Origin: Pyrus communis
Taxonomy: Eukaryota; Streptophyta; Magnoliopsida; Rosales; Rosaceae
Direction of reading: 5' to 3'
NCBI RefSeq assembly: GCF_963583255.1
Contig: NC_084811.1
Span: forward strand, 18,184,088 to 18,248,087
Length of the DNA stretch: 64,000 bases
Translations under genes and position numbers: made by a program
The notes under the pieces: generated by a model
What the model was told of the DNA's origin: nothing
Database searches by the model: none
What the model saw: only the letters and a program-made list of their open reading frames with translations
Shown: one piece after another, positions 9,952-20,527 of the stretch
Layout: the number at the start of each line of letters is the position of its first letter
Numbering within the stretch: the stretch's first letter is position 1

Positions 9952-12176
9952 TGAAACCTTGTCCTTGATTTATTGTATTTTGTACTATTAGATTTATGAA
10001 ATTACCATTGTACCCTTGAGTAGTCTTTCGTTGACTTCTCATCAAAACGCGTAGTCTGATTTTAATTAATTATTCGAATCGTACTCATTGCCACGAACGC
10101 GTAGACGCAAATGGATTTGAAATCGGATGTATAACGAAGATTCTACATTCTAACATCGAACATTTTTGGATATTTTGTGTTTCATCATATGCATTCTTAA
10201 ATTACGAACCAAGGGGACCGATTTGGAATTTTGTCCCCTTATCCCCTCTTCCTCACTTCTCACTTTCTCTCATTTTCTCTAACTCTCACCCCTAGACTTT
10301 CTCTTTCTTTGCAAACTCTCATTCTCCTTTCTGAGCTCCATCTGCACGTCAACAAACCACCATCAGCTGGACTTAGAAACCTCAATGACACCAGGCCAAA
10401 CGTCGTGGAACCTCAACAGTGATGGAATCACTGTGCATTGTCTCCTCCAGCGAGTTCTGACGTACTTTGTGAATTTTCCGATGTAGGTAGGCTTCTAGAA
10501 ACCATTGGGATGTGTTTAAAGGTTAGATCAAAACTTCTTTTCTTTTTTCAGTTATACATATGTTTTAAACGTAGAAAGTAACTCGGAGTAGCTTTTCCCA
10601 GTTTTCTAGCGAGCACTACCACTTTCGAGACCTTTTTCGGCCAAACCACGATGAGTTAGCCGTCATGCGAGCTACCATTCTTTTCATATCATTGAGAACT
10701 ATCATTTTTGTTTTTGAATAACTTGATTTGGTTGAGTATCGAAGAAGTTATGAGTGTTGGAAGTTCAATCTAGAAACCGGCCAAACCACTGCCTAAAACC
10801 AAGTCAACCTGACCCAATAACCCTAAACCGGATCCAAATCCAACTGCTACCTGGTCCAAGCTAGAATTTCAGCCCACTAAGCCAAGCCCAAACCCAAAAC
10901 TTTAGCCCAACCCAGAACCCAGATCCGACCCAACCCGATTAGATCCCAAAATCACAGTCAATGCATGGGCCCAACCTAGTAAAGCGGTGACCACGGCGAT
11001 GTTGGTGGATTTTCCAGCCAACTTTCCCGCGACCCAACTCGATGTGTGGCGGCACGTGGTCATCCAAGTCGCTGCCCCGTTGTAGCGTGTGGGGGTACCC
11101 GAGGTCTTCCATTATGTTTTTCGATGTCCTAAATCCATTTATGATGTCCGCTTTTTGAGATTCAATCGTTATGGTAGAGTTTTATTAATTGGACCCATTA
11201 TTTGCTTAGGTGCATTTATTAGAGGTGTTTCTATCCTTCCTATTTCACACGGCTCTTCGACGACGTAGTATCTGTGAGTGGATACATTCCAAAATGCATG
11301 TTTTAATTGCTAGAAATGCATACATGAATGATTTTATGAATACGTTTTATGAAACTTTATGAGAAAATTGGATTCATGCTTTATGAAATATCATGCTTCA
11401 CTGGATTTATACTTATTGAGGTATTCATGAATATGATTTAAGATATGATGTTTGAGCTATTGAGCTCTATTGAGATATATACATATATTTTGGAAATATT
11501 ATGTATATGATTTCATGTGCTTACTTAGTGGTTATCCATACTATGAGCCTATGGGCGATTGAAACTTATATTTCGCTTCGGTTGGAAGATATATATATTT
11601 GGCTTCAATCAGATGATGCAGTGGCTTCGGTTGGAACATATATGATATATGTCTTATGGCATGATAGGGTTTTCAGAAAACCTATTACATATTATGCTAT
11701 TAAGTTTTCATAAACTTTAGGGGTTAGTACGTTGATGAATAATTGTTTTAGTACTACTTATATATCAACTTGGTCTACTCATGTTTTGTTTTGCGCCCCC
11801 TCAAGACCTAGGAATGAGGCATACGATTCGAGCTATGAAGCATTTTCATACCAGTGAATTTGTATCATTTTCTCTGCTTGGACATTCTTGTAATAGCACT
11901 TTCTGTTACATCATCCGCTTGTATTCTGAATTAGTATATAGTATGCTCTGAACATGTCATGCAGTATCACTTTTATTTTGTTGATAGTTGAACTTATTTT
12001 ATTATTTTGTTAAGGTTGTACTTGATTATTACATTGCGTAGTTATGTGCAAAATTTATATGCATGCTTCATATGTTCTTGTCATATGCATTCATAAAATG
12101 GCTTGCATCACGTTCGGGTGTCGGCCAGCACATGGCCATCCCGTTATCCTTCGGACACTGGGATTAAGGTGTGTCA
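9952..12176 (+). repeat. Element G 3' LTR
   Basis: Begins TGAAACCTTGTCC just after the polypurine tract and ends GGTGTGTCA. It is about 2.23 kb, some 150 bases shorter than the 5' LTR, mainly by loss of internal tandem units; many substitutions between the two copies show an old insertion. Confidence 0.8.
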
Positions 12177-13866
12177 AGTTTAATATATGGGCAAAGATTG
12201 TTGTTTAAAGCCATCTCATATTAATGTTATGTGCTTAAGCAATAAGTATAAGGAATATGTAATTAAGAGAATGTAATCTAAAGAAATTAGATTCATGAGA
12301 CCATTCTCTTTCATACACATATCCTAAACATTCCTGATCATAGGATTGCCAATTGGGCATTAACAATCCGTTAAGATCAATACATGCTATGTTTTCTCTC
12401 TGGAAGAGTGACTGGTCTCGAGTCATTCGTGTGATTGACATCAAGACATGTATATAAGTGCTCAATAGAGAATGAGTCAACTGAACACGATAAATGAGGA
12501 GTTCTCATACTCATGTCACATGAGAACTCATAGTTCAGATAATTCAAAGTAGTCTTTTGACATGAGGCATCATAGTTGTCTTCTAGTTAATTCCTGGATC
12601 ATTAACAATGTTAAAAGCACTATATCAGAGGGTGTCCATAACATAGTTAGGGTTAAGCCACTTAACCATAGAGGTAGGTGAATGCACAACAAGGGAGCTC
12701 TAACCTTCAAACCGTTGAGGGAGAATACTTTATAATATTAATAAGAATCTCTGGCCAAATCACATTCAAGGTAATCATATGGACAAGAGAATCACATTGG
12801 ATAGTAGACATGAATAAACTATCAAACCAAACAATGTGATCAAGAGTACAGTATTAGAGAAAGAACGTACTGCATTTGTAGTCCCAAACTGAATAAGTTC
12901 TTCAACCTCTTCTAATTAGCTTAGGTAGCCAAGACATACTGTTAGGTGTCACTCATAGCTTGCGGAAGTCGTGAAGATGTATAATCACTAAAGTAGAATT
13001 GAAATTAAGTTTATTGGTAAGAGTTCTTATCACTCACTACCTCGCTAAGAGGAACCTAATGGATCACACCCGTGTAAGGTAACAATTGATGGATATAATA
13101 AAGATGGGCAAGAAAATTAAATAGTTTAATTGTATATGGTAAGAATTAATTAAAAGTTAATTAATCAAGAATGAAATGTTCATTTTAGGCCTTAAGCTAG
13201 TTTCGGGACCCAAATGGGTTTTGGTCCAAAAGGCACATAAGGTTTAAGTTGTGTGACAACTTAAACAAAATGAGCAAATTATCCTAATTAACTACGTGTG
13301 GTTGGCCATAGAGAGAAGGGATGGTGTTGGTAGACTTATTACAAGTTTGCCACTCTTTTGGAATGACTATAAAAGCAACTTTATAGCTCCACCCTCATTA
13401 GGGTTTCTTTAAGGAAAGATGAGAGAACTTTTTTCTCTCTTTCTCTCTAGAAGGCCGGCCACATTGGGAGAGTTTACTCGCATTAGACTCTTCTAGTGTC
13501 ACTCATCTTTTTCCTTCATCATCCTTGGTGTCAGAACTTAGAGGTCTCCAACTTTGGATATCTTTAGAGAAATTCATTCATCCATCATTCTCCAAGAAAT
13601 CCATAAAGCAAAGAAGTAAGGAATGAAGGTCCTCTCTCATGGGTGATTAGCCTTTGCTTATGCAAAGAGGATTCAACAAAGTTATAAAAGTTTCTCAACT
13701 CTCTTTGTGTTTAGAGTTGAGTCTTGGTTCGCCACAACTACTAGACTTTGAATTTCATAGTTTAAGTTTTGTTTTAAAGTGCATAGAAACATGCTTCGGC
13801 CATATAATCGTTAAATCATGTATTACGTTGCTTAATGAACCTAGTTTTTCAAAAAAGTTTTCCTCA
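12177..13866 (+). repeat. Copia H 3' LTR, right piece
   Basis: Resumes the copia LTR cut at 2980; parallels the LTR of element I throughout (the block CCATAGGATTGCCAATTGGG at about 12340 in diverged form, the GGCCGGCC palindrome at 13453, a TATAAAAG box at 13368-13375) and ends ...GTTTTCCTCA, like CCTTCA in element I. Joined length with the left piece is about 1.75 kb. No primer site follows, so this is a 3' or solo LTR. Confidence 0.75.
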
Positions 13867-14599
13867 CTATTTATAATATGGTCTCTAATTTATCGACCCA
13901 TACTAGCCATCACTCATTAAGAAGTTTAGTAAACAATTAAATCTAAGTAGGCTACCACTTGCCCGCAAACCGAGATTCATATCACCCAAAATTGCACTCA
14001 AACTAAGCGAGGTTCACTAGGCTTTGTTGGGTCTTTAGTAATACTAATTCAACATTTAAGAAAGATTAAGGACATGTTGACCAAAAGTCAATCCTTAATC
14101 AAAGTGATCCCCGACTAAGCCATAAACCCTAATATTCTAGTCTGATGATCCGAGTGTCAAGTTTCTGTCTATAAATTCCTAAGATCCTCAAATAGTACGC
14201 ATAACAACATATTAAAATTTCATAACGATCCAACGGTCGAATCTTCGCATACCACAAAGACCAAGTGGCGGACCTTAACGAAACTAGGGTCAAATGATGA
14301 AATCTTGTCAAATGGACAAGAAAAATAAACTCAGGGCATCGAAATAAGTCTAAAAAGACAAAGTCAAGTCATTTGGTTGGTAACGTCTAAGCTTTGTTGG
14401 ATTTCCGATCATCATCGGTCTGGCTCAAAATTCACCAGGAGATAGATCTTGAAGAGTAGAGTATGAGGTATACCTGCGCCATACTTTCCTATAACTAACA
14501 AGCTGAACTAGAAGTTTTAGGCATGTATAAAACCAGAAGAGATAGAACTTTTCTACACATACACGTGCATACACATGAGCTACAACTACCACAATAACA
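13867..14599 (+). other. Unassigned DNA between copia H and element E
   Basis: No convincing frame, primer site or LTR end was found. It should contain the left part of element E and possibly older host DNA, but I cannot place the boundary. Confidence 0.4.
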
Positions 14600-15126
14600 A
14601 AAAGGGGCTTTCACGAAGGTTGATCATGTGAAGCCTTAATACTTAGCAGACTCTAAGATTAGGAAGCACTGGGTGCCTTCGAAATATAGCCACGAACCTC
14701 TGGTGGTCCCTTTGAATCAGACGTTTAGATTCCTATAGCTGGTCGAGCCTTTTTTTTCATGTTTGTCGAGTAATTATTTGCAAGTCTATAATCTCTGTTC
14801 ATGTTCTTCGAGAGTTCTATAATTTCTTCTTTATGACTTGCCACATCAGCCATTAATGATTCAACTTGGCAAGTTTGAGCAAGTATATGTTGGCCTGCTT
14901 TGGATACAAAACTCACACACTTAACACTGACAGCTACAGAGTCTTAAACAACCAATTCATCGGACCCTTTTGAAAGTATTCTTTTATCTCTGGGAGTGAG
15001 AAAGTCCCTAGCTACTATTATGGCGGTTATATCATTCTTCACCACATAGTCTCCAACTGTAAAAAGAACATTAAAGGATAAGAAGTATGTGCACCATATA
15101 TTTTCCTGAGGAGGCACACTTAACAT
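14600..15126 (-). pseudogene. Element E: broken copy of the antisense coiled-coil ORF
   Basis: On the minus strand two frame-matched pieces (15126-14944 and 14916-14725) are separated by one TAA where the other copies have CAA (Gln). The reading order matches elements A-D: TAIIVARDFLTPRDKRIL, then ILAQTCQVESLMADV, then ANNYSTNMKKK, equivalent to ATIVARNLLTP, LLARSRQVESLMAEV and ANNYSAGMKRK in A. The first dozen residues, including the LxLxL stretch, are missing and replaced by a T tract (A tract 15129-15151 on the plus strand). The C-terminal part runs into stops after about 14725. Much more diverged than A-D from each other, so this is an old lineage. Confidence 0.7.
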
Positions 15127-15998
15127 TCAAAAAAAAAAAAAAAAAAAAAAACAATTGTCAGATGCGCAAATTATTTTCAGAAATGATGAAAGAAAAGGTG
15201 GTCAGGTAAATTGAAGTGGGCAACTTTTCGAGTGTGCATTTTTTTATGCAATAGAGGCAATTTCCACAAGTAGGCAACTTTTCGAGCATGCATTTTTTTT
15301 CAATTAATGCCTCTATAAAAGGAGAGGCAACACAACCACTTGTTAAAAAATCGAAGGGACAACCCTCCCCGATTTTCAATGCCCAGATTTTCCTGAATAA
15401 AGTTCGTTGGTAGTTCTCAAATGCAATTTCAGCCTTTCAAATATCAAGGACATCTTTGTCAACATATATCTGACAAAGTTGAAACGCGTAAATTTTACTA
15501 TTCCAACTACACAACTGTTTTTGACAAGTGTGGATGACCAGGCCCCAATGACATCACCATTCATTATTGAAAAATCTCTATATATTTCAACCTCCGTCCT
15601 TTATGGCAAGACGAACCTCTAAGAATGCATTTTCAACCAAGCTTCTCAAAATGCTCAGCTTTCATTCTCTTTGAGAATACCTCTTCAATCAAGTCTCTCA
15701 AAATGCCAACTCATTTACTCAATAAGAAAATATTTTTGATCGAGAAGTTTTACAGCAACATTAAATCCTTTATTGTTTTTCTTCAAGATCAAAAGTATCT
15801 CATATCATCAGGGTCGAGAGCAAATATATCTCATATCATGCTTTTTCCTTGTCTTTTCCTTTGCCCTTGCTCTTGATTGCAAGACAAGGAGAAGGAAAGC
15901 AATCAGTCAGAACATGAAATCAAACTTCTAGTCCGAAATTGATTCTCTGGAACCTTCGCCGATTGCTTACCTTGCATTAATCTCGAGTAGTCATCTTC
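15127..15998. promoter_or_regulatory. Element E upstream control region of the antisense ORF
   Basis: Homologous in layout to 19896-20840 of element A. It keeps a TATA-like box (TATAAAAGG, 15316-15324), the dyad CTTTGTCA...TGACAAAG (arms 9 bases apart, about 15451-15476), an ACGCG next to it, a second box CTATATAT near 15576, and the TCTCATATCAT runs near 15795-15838. It ends at the CACTA insertion, in a stretch (CTCGAGTAGTCATCTTC) found unbroken in A, B, C and D. Confidence 0.6.
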
Positions 15999-16260
15999 CA
16001 CTACAAGAAAACATGGCTTAGGTGGCGACAGACATTCGTCACATAAACAAGAAAATTCGTCCATGTGATGAATTTTATTTTTGCCACATTTTTTCAGTAT
16101 ACGTGACACAACATTCGTCACTTAATAATAATAGGTGTGACGAATTATACATCACAAATTAACCATATGTGTGACGAATTATATGTCACTTAATAACAAT
16201 ATGTGTGACAAATTATACATCATCAAATACAAAATTATGTGACCTATTTTTTCATCTCGT
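15999..16260 (+). repeat. CACTA terminal and subterminal repeats, left end
   Basis: After CACTACAAGAAAA come spaced copies of a GTGACGAATTATA-like motif in both orientations (around 16030, 16073, 16096-16118, 16136, 16171, 16204). Such clustered subterminal motifs are the transposase-binding sites of CACTA elements. Confidence 0.8.
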
Positions 16261-16610
16261 ATCAGGTTTATAAGTGATGATTTTGTAGTCATCCAATATG
16301 ATACCAGATGATATAGTTTACACTAAGTGATGCTGAAAAGGTCACATATTCCCTTGATATATGGCGGAACTTACATCACATATGTTTAATTCAAATACCT
16401 TTTTAGAAATAATAACGACGAACTAATAGTTTTTCTTGTTTCGTAATCTAGAATTGCAGTTCATAACAATTATAAGGTAATACTTCACATTTTCATTAAT
16501 CAACAATTAAATGACATAAGTCAAATACATTGACCAAATGTACATCCCAAAAGTTAAAGTCATGGTGACCTATCTCAAAAGAGAAGTTTAAAAGAGCTTG
16601 ATATGCCTAA

Positions 16611-18882
16611 TGATAGGAGCATATTCATGCGACTTAAATGCCTTGTTCTCGTACATTTACGTTATGTTTCTTTAGTTATTTTAGTTCTTTATGCTTCTTT
16701 TGTGTGTTTTCAGGTTCTAAGGGCTTAGGGAGCAAGAAAGTGCATTTTGAGGCTATTTGGAGCATTTTTGGGCATGGATTGGATAGCTTATCCATGGAGC
16801 CAAAAGGATGGACGAAATTGAAGGCCATTTATGCAATTTAGGACATACAACAAAGGGCCTAGCCCATTCTCTCTTATTCTCTCCCTTATAGCCATGCAAA
16901 GAACCATCCATTCCATAAAAAACAACCCTATTTTAAGCCCATTCTAAAACCTTGCCATGCATCACATGCATTCCCCTCATAACCTAGTTGTCATTCCACT
17001 TCATCAACACATGCATTCCTTTCATAAATCAGCCACATATTCACCCACATGCACTTTAATCATTCAAACATGCACTCCCATCAATTAAACCATTCAAACC
17101 AACACAAAAACACCAACATTCCCTCTTTGCCGTGCAAACACATGCATTTCCCTTGCCATTTTCAGCCATCACACTTCATCATTACACCACCATTCATTCT
17201 TTAATCCACATCCATTCATCATCATTCACCCTAACTTCAATTCACATGCAAACAACACCCATTTCTGCACCAAAGAAGTCTATGCCGTGACCTTCCTAGC
17301 CATTTCCAGCTTTTCCCTTTACATTTCACATGCATTCCATATTTCTCCTAGCTGTTTTCCATCATTATTTCAGCCACCATTCACTCTTTAATCCACATGC
17401 ATTCACACACACTTCACACAAACAACATTCACATGCAAACACAAGCTTTAACCAACAAACAAAACAGCCAACACATGCACCAAAACACCCATGCCGTGCA
17501 CTTCACATTGAAATTCCAGCATCTTCACATGCAATTCCAGCTTTCACATGTTGTCCTAGCTGTTTTTCCATCATTCCTCCACACAATCACCTTAAACAAA
17601 CAGCCATATACACCTCCACTCTTCCTATAAATACCCTTGCATTCCCATTACCTAAACACATCTCATTTTCATACACAACACACCACATTCACTCTCCACC
17701 TTCTTTAGCCGTGAGTCCCCCTTCCCTTATAATCCAAACACCACTCCTCTTCCATTTCCATCACTCCTCACTCCATTCCACACTTCCATTCCCCCAAACA
17801 AACTATCCTTAGACCTTATGCCGCAACGAAGAGGAAGAGAAGAGGGCCTAAACGTTCATACAATTCAAGTTTGAGTTGTTGGAATGTTTAGGTGTTTCTT
17901 TGATTTCAATGTTTAATTTCAATTCTCTTTGTTTTGTATGAGGAACTAAACCCCCCCCCCCTTGGCTAGGGGGGGATTCGAAATATATGTTTATGCTTGC
18001 ATTTTGATTTGATTACTTCTAATTGCGTTTCATAAGTTGTGGATTCAATTTGTTTAACTGTTTGATTGATAACGTATTTATGTATGTTTATTGAGAGAGC
18101 ACGCTTAATTTTCATGCATGAATATGACGCTAGAATATAAGTGAGTTTCACCTAATAGTTACGAACTTATATTCACAAGTAGTGGAGGTTGCTTATAAAC
18201 AATCGCGTTAAACGAATTCTTGGCATAAGTTTCATGCAATCATAGTAACGAATGCTTCGTCAACACTTATAGTTTTCAAAGAACTTAATGATTCTTGCTT
18301 GTATCTCTATTATGCAATTCATGTAGGGAACTTGTGAGGAATGCTTTGGGTTGTCGTATGCAATCATCCAATTCATTAACTTAAGGAAAACTTGACGGTT
18401 AATTTAAGCGGACCTAATTAACCCGGGGTGTTGAGAATTCATAATTTATTGAAATGCAATTGGAAATCTTTTTATTATGCAAGTGTAACATGTGTGGAGA
18501 TGAACCCATTGGCTAGCATCCATTCATTCCATTTCATCAATTTCATATTTACATTCTGTCTAGTTTATTAACTTGTTTCGTTATTTCAATTTTCGTCAAA
18601 CCTAAATCCCCCTTTTGCTTTAATGTTCAATTTAGTTAGAAATCAATTTAGTTTGTGTTTTTAAAGCATTTTGAGTCTTTTGGTTTGTCTTAGTGTTTTA
18701 ACGTTTAGTTTCACATTCTTTGAGTCTAGTTTAGTGTTTTATATTGTTTTTACGTTTTTGAGTCAGTTTCCAAGAGATTAACAATCCTTCCTAATCCCCG
18801 GTCCAGAACGATCCCTACTTACATACTTCACTACAATTGACAAAAAGAGGGTTTAATTTGTGTGCGTATAATTCTCGCGTCA
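16611..18882 (+). repeat. Element A 5' LTR
   Basis: Promoter box TATAAATA at 17626-17633 in the TCCTATAAATACCC context shared with B, C and the 3' copy. The part before it is rich in CATGCATT/CACAT repeats and gives spurious His/Pro-rich frames. A C-run/G-run pair at 17949-17973 can fold into a hairpin. The end reads CTCGCGTCA; the 3' copy has CTCGCATCA. Confidence 0.9.
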
Positions 18883-18887
18883 AATTT

Positions 18888-18905
18888 TGGCGCCGTTGCC
18901 GGGGA
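18888..18905 (+). other. Element A primer binding site, tRNA-Asp
   Basis: TGGCGCCGTTGCCGGGGA, five bases after the LTR, is a full match to the 3' end of plant tRNA-Asp. Confidence 0.92.
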
Positions 18906-19004
18906 TTAGCAACTTTGCTAATCCCTTGGATTGTTTTATTTTCGTTTGTTTCTATTTTTCCAGATTCTTAATTTTGTTTTGTTTCTTGTTTTAGATACTA
19001 GTTC

Positions 19005-19136
19005 ATGACTCGGAGTTCTCATCCGATTCGTGAACATATCCTGGAGTGATTGGGTTCTTCGTCCGGCTGCAAGACGTAAAAGAAAGCGCTACTTGGGAGG
19101 CAACCCAATGCACTGAATAAAACAACGCATGTTCAT
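19005..19136 (+). pseudogene. Element A gag start fused to pol-end remnant
   Basis: ATG at 19005 opens MTRSSHPIREHILE and stops at 19049; the same start is seen in element F, where gag continues. The next 87 bases hold TACTTGGGAGGCAACCCAA, a stretch I associate with the end of Athila-type pol frames, then AATAAA (19116-19121) 15 bases before a poly(A) run. Thus practically all of gag and pol has been removed by one deletion, leaving both ends. Confidence 0.65.
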
Positions 19137-19165
19137 AAAAAAAAAAAAAAAAAGAAAAAAAAAAT
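19137..19165 (+). repeat. Poly(A) tract between gag/pol end and antisense ORF (A)
   Basis: Eighteen A, one G, ten A. It follows AATAAA at the distance normal for a polyadenylation site and sits at the same place in B, C and D. Confidence 0.7.
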
Positions 19166-19208
19166 AATTAATTAAATAAAATACTAAACATGGAGAAAGA
19201 TGGAGCCT

Positions 19209-19895
19209 TCACAGAGGTTGTTTGCGTAAAGCCCCACTACGAGGCGTCGGAGCAGAAGGCATAGAGGCGGAAGGCATAGAAGCGGGAGGCATCGGAGCGG
19301 AAGGCATCGGAGCGGAAGGCATCGGAGCGGGAGGCATCGGAGCTAGAGCATTCCAGGCCTCAATACTTGGCCAAGCGCTGGATGACCCAGGAAAAAGGTG
19401 CCTCTGGAGATAAGCAGCAAGCTTTTGACGGTCACTTTGAATCCGACCTTCAGATTCTTGCAGCTCATCAAGCTTCCTCTTCATGCCCGCCGAATAGTTA
19501 TTTGCAAACACATGCAAACTTCTATTCTCGTACTTAAGCTGTTTGATCTCCTGCTTAAGACTTTCCACCTCTGCCATCAACGATTCCACTTGGCGGGACC
19601 GAGCAAGCAGGCGTTGGCCCATGTTGAACACAGAGCTCGCACACTGAACACTGAGAGCGAGGGACTCTTGAACGGCCAACTCATCGGACCGTCCAGACAG
19701 CAGCTTACTATCTTTTGGAGTGAGGAGGTTCCTAGCTACTATTGTAGCTGTTGTGGCGTCCTGCATCACAAAGTCTTCACCTGAAAGAGGACCGTTAGAA
19801 GATAAGAAAGAAGGGCGCCATACGTTATCTTGACGCGGCGCGGTCGTATCACTGCTGAGGCTCAATTCTAAGCTAAGGTTCGATGGGTTTGCCAT
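19209..19895 (-). CDS. Antisense coiled-coil ORF of element A (228 aa)
   Basis: Function unknown. Intact frame starting MANPSNLS, ATG in the good context AAAAATGGCA. Visible parts: LSLELSL at residues 7-13, matching the LxLxL pattern of EAR repression motifs; a conserved mid-part (ATTATIVARNLLTPKDS, 47-63); a predicted coiled coil at about 94-166 with heptad Leu and the hallmark RQVESLMAEVESLKQEI; a basic MKRK at 138-141; and a tail of M-P-(S/P)-A-(P/S) pentapeptides (186-216). No signal peptide or membrane span. It runs against the element and ends 44 bases from the poly(A) tract. Intact relatives are in B, C and D and a broken one in E. Antisense extra ORFs are known in Tat/Athila elements; this one may be an adaptor or repressor, which is inference. 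Confidence 0.8.
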   Translation of the reverse strand: MANPSNLSLELSLSSDTTAPRQDNVWRPSFLSSNGPLSGEDFVMQDATTATIVARNLLTPKDSKLLSGRSDELAVQESLALSVQCASSVFNMGQRLLARSRQVESLMAEVESLKQEIKQLKYENRSLHVFANNYSAGMKRKLDELQESEGRIQSDRQKLAAYLQRHLFPGSSSAWPSIEAWNALAPMPPAPMPSAPMPSAPMPPASMPSASMPSAPTPRSGALRKQPL

Positions 19896-20467
19896 TTTTC
19901 AAAAGTGTTCAAAGAGAAGGGCTGGATGGAGTTAATTCTCAAAGGGCTGGAGTCGATTTTCAAGAATGGGAAATCTTCAGAGTGTGTATGTGGGCGGTGA
20001 TCGATAGCTCTATAAAAAGCCAAGGCGACGCGTCCACCGATTCAAAAAGCCGGAATTTCCGGCGTAAGTTAGGCAACGCTCCCTCGGCTTTTCAGAAACG
20101 CGTTCAACTTTGTCAAAAGATATCTGACAAAGCTGAAAACACGTGGAGGCCATCATCGCAACTACACGTCTTTAGCCGACAAGCGCAAAGTTCGGCGACG
20201 CTTTCTCTGCTTTTCAGAAAACGCGTGCAGCTTTTTCAAAAGGAGCCGCATCCGCACTACTACGTGTCGTTCAGAAAGCAAAGGGGCGTCGTTCAGAAAT
20301 CGAAGGGGCGTCGTTCAGAAATCGAAGAGGCGCCACTATTTCAAAAAGCCGGATTTGCGGGATCAAAACGTTTGTCGACAAGGGTAAAAGAACAGTACCA
20401 CCACTTGATATTATCTCTATATATGTCGACCTTCATTTTGTTTTTGGCAAGGCAAAACCTGAAGAAA
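19896..20467. promoter_or_regulatory. Control region between the antisense ORF and the small sense ORF (A)
   Basis: Contains, left to right: a pyrimidine-rich antisense leader; TATAAAAAG at 20011-20019 (better read on the plus strand; its complement TTTATAGAG is only a weak box for the antisense ORF); the dyad CTTTGTCA/TGACAAAG (20108-20115 and 20125-20132), which includes TTGAC, the W-box core, on the minus strand; CACGTG-containing G-box-like ACACGTGG (20140-20147); three 22-base tandem units (20266-20331) built on TTCAGAAATCGAAG; and TATATAT at 20418-20424. The same order is kept in B, C and D and partly in E. Strand use is not decided by sequence alone. Confidence 0.6.
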
Positions 20468-20527
20468 ATGCCCAACTCTTCCTCACCTCTGAGGGCGCAC
20501 TCCCAGCAAAGCCTTTCGAAATACTAA
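20468..20527 (+). CDS. Small conserved ORF downstream of TATA box (A, 19 aa)
   Basis: MPNSSSPLRAHSQQSLSKY, ATG 44 bases after TATATAT. B has the same length with two changes; in C the stop codon TAA is TCA and the frame runs on for 112 residues; in D it runs to 32. Conservation of the first 19 residues may reflect recent common origin only. Unknown function; may be a leader of a sense transcript. Confidence 0.35.
   Translation: MPNSSSPLRAHSQQSLSKY

Larger units (their letters stand above)
2981..12176 (+). mobile_element. Element G: decayed chromodomain Ty3/gypsy retrotransposon (Tekay/Del type)
   Basis: Two long direct repeats (2981-5361 and 9952-12176) flank an internal region with a tRNA-Met-type primer site, gag with a zinc knuckle, protease, reverse transcriptase, RNase H, integrase and a chromodomain-like tail, in the order of Ty3/gypsy. 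The C-terminal chromodomain plus the tRNA-Met primer site place it with chromoviruses, closest by eye to Tekay/Del. It is inserted in the LTR of copia H; the two halves of that LTR resume on each side, but the flanks (TTAAA left, AGTTT right) do not form a clean duplication. Many stops and frameshifts make it non-functional. Confidence 0.85.

Noticed and set aside
2976..12181. Target duplication for element G
   Set aside because: TTAAA and AGTTT do not match; site is decayed, so I report no TSD although the split copia LTR proves the insertion.
17330..17812. 160-codon His/Pro/Thr-rich frame in the LTR of A, repeated at 23681-24163
   Set aside because: Low-complexity CACAT/CATGCATT DNA upstream of the LTR promoter; present in both LTRs simply because they are copies.
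19222..19784. Plus-strand frames opposite the antisense ORF (also in B, C, D), including Gly/Ile/Glu repeats
   Set aside because: Mirror frames of the pentapeptide repeat and coiled coil; not consistent in length among copies.
19883..20527. 214-codon plus-strand frame across the control region of A (and a 156-codon one in B)
   Set aside because: Runs through TATA boxes and tandem repeats; only its last 19 codons are shared in position and start.
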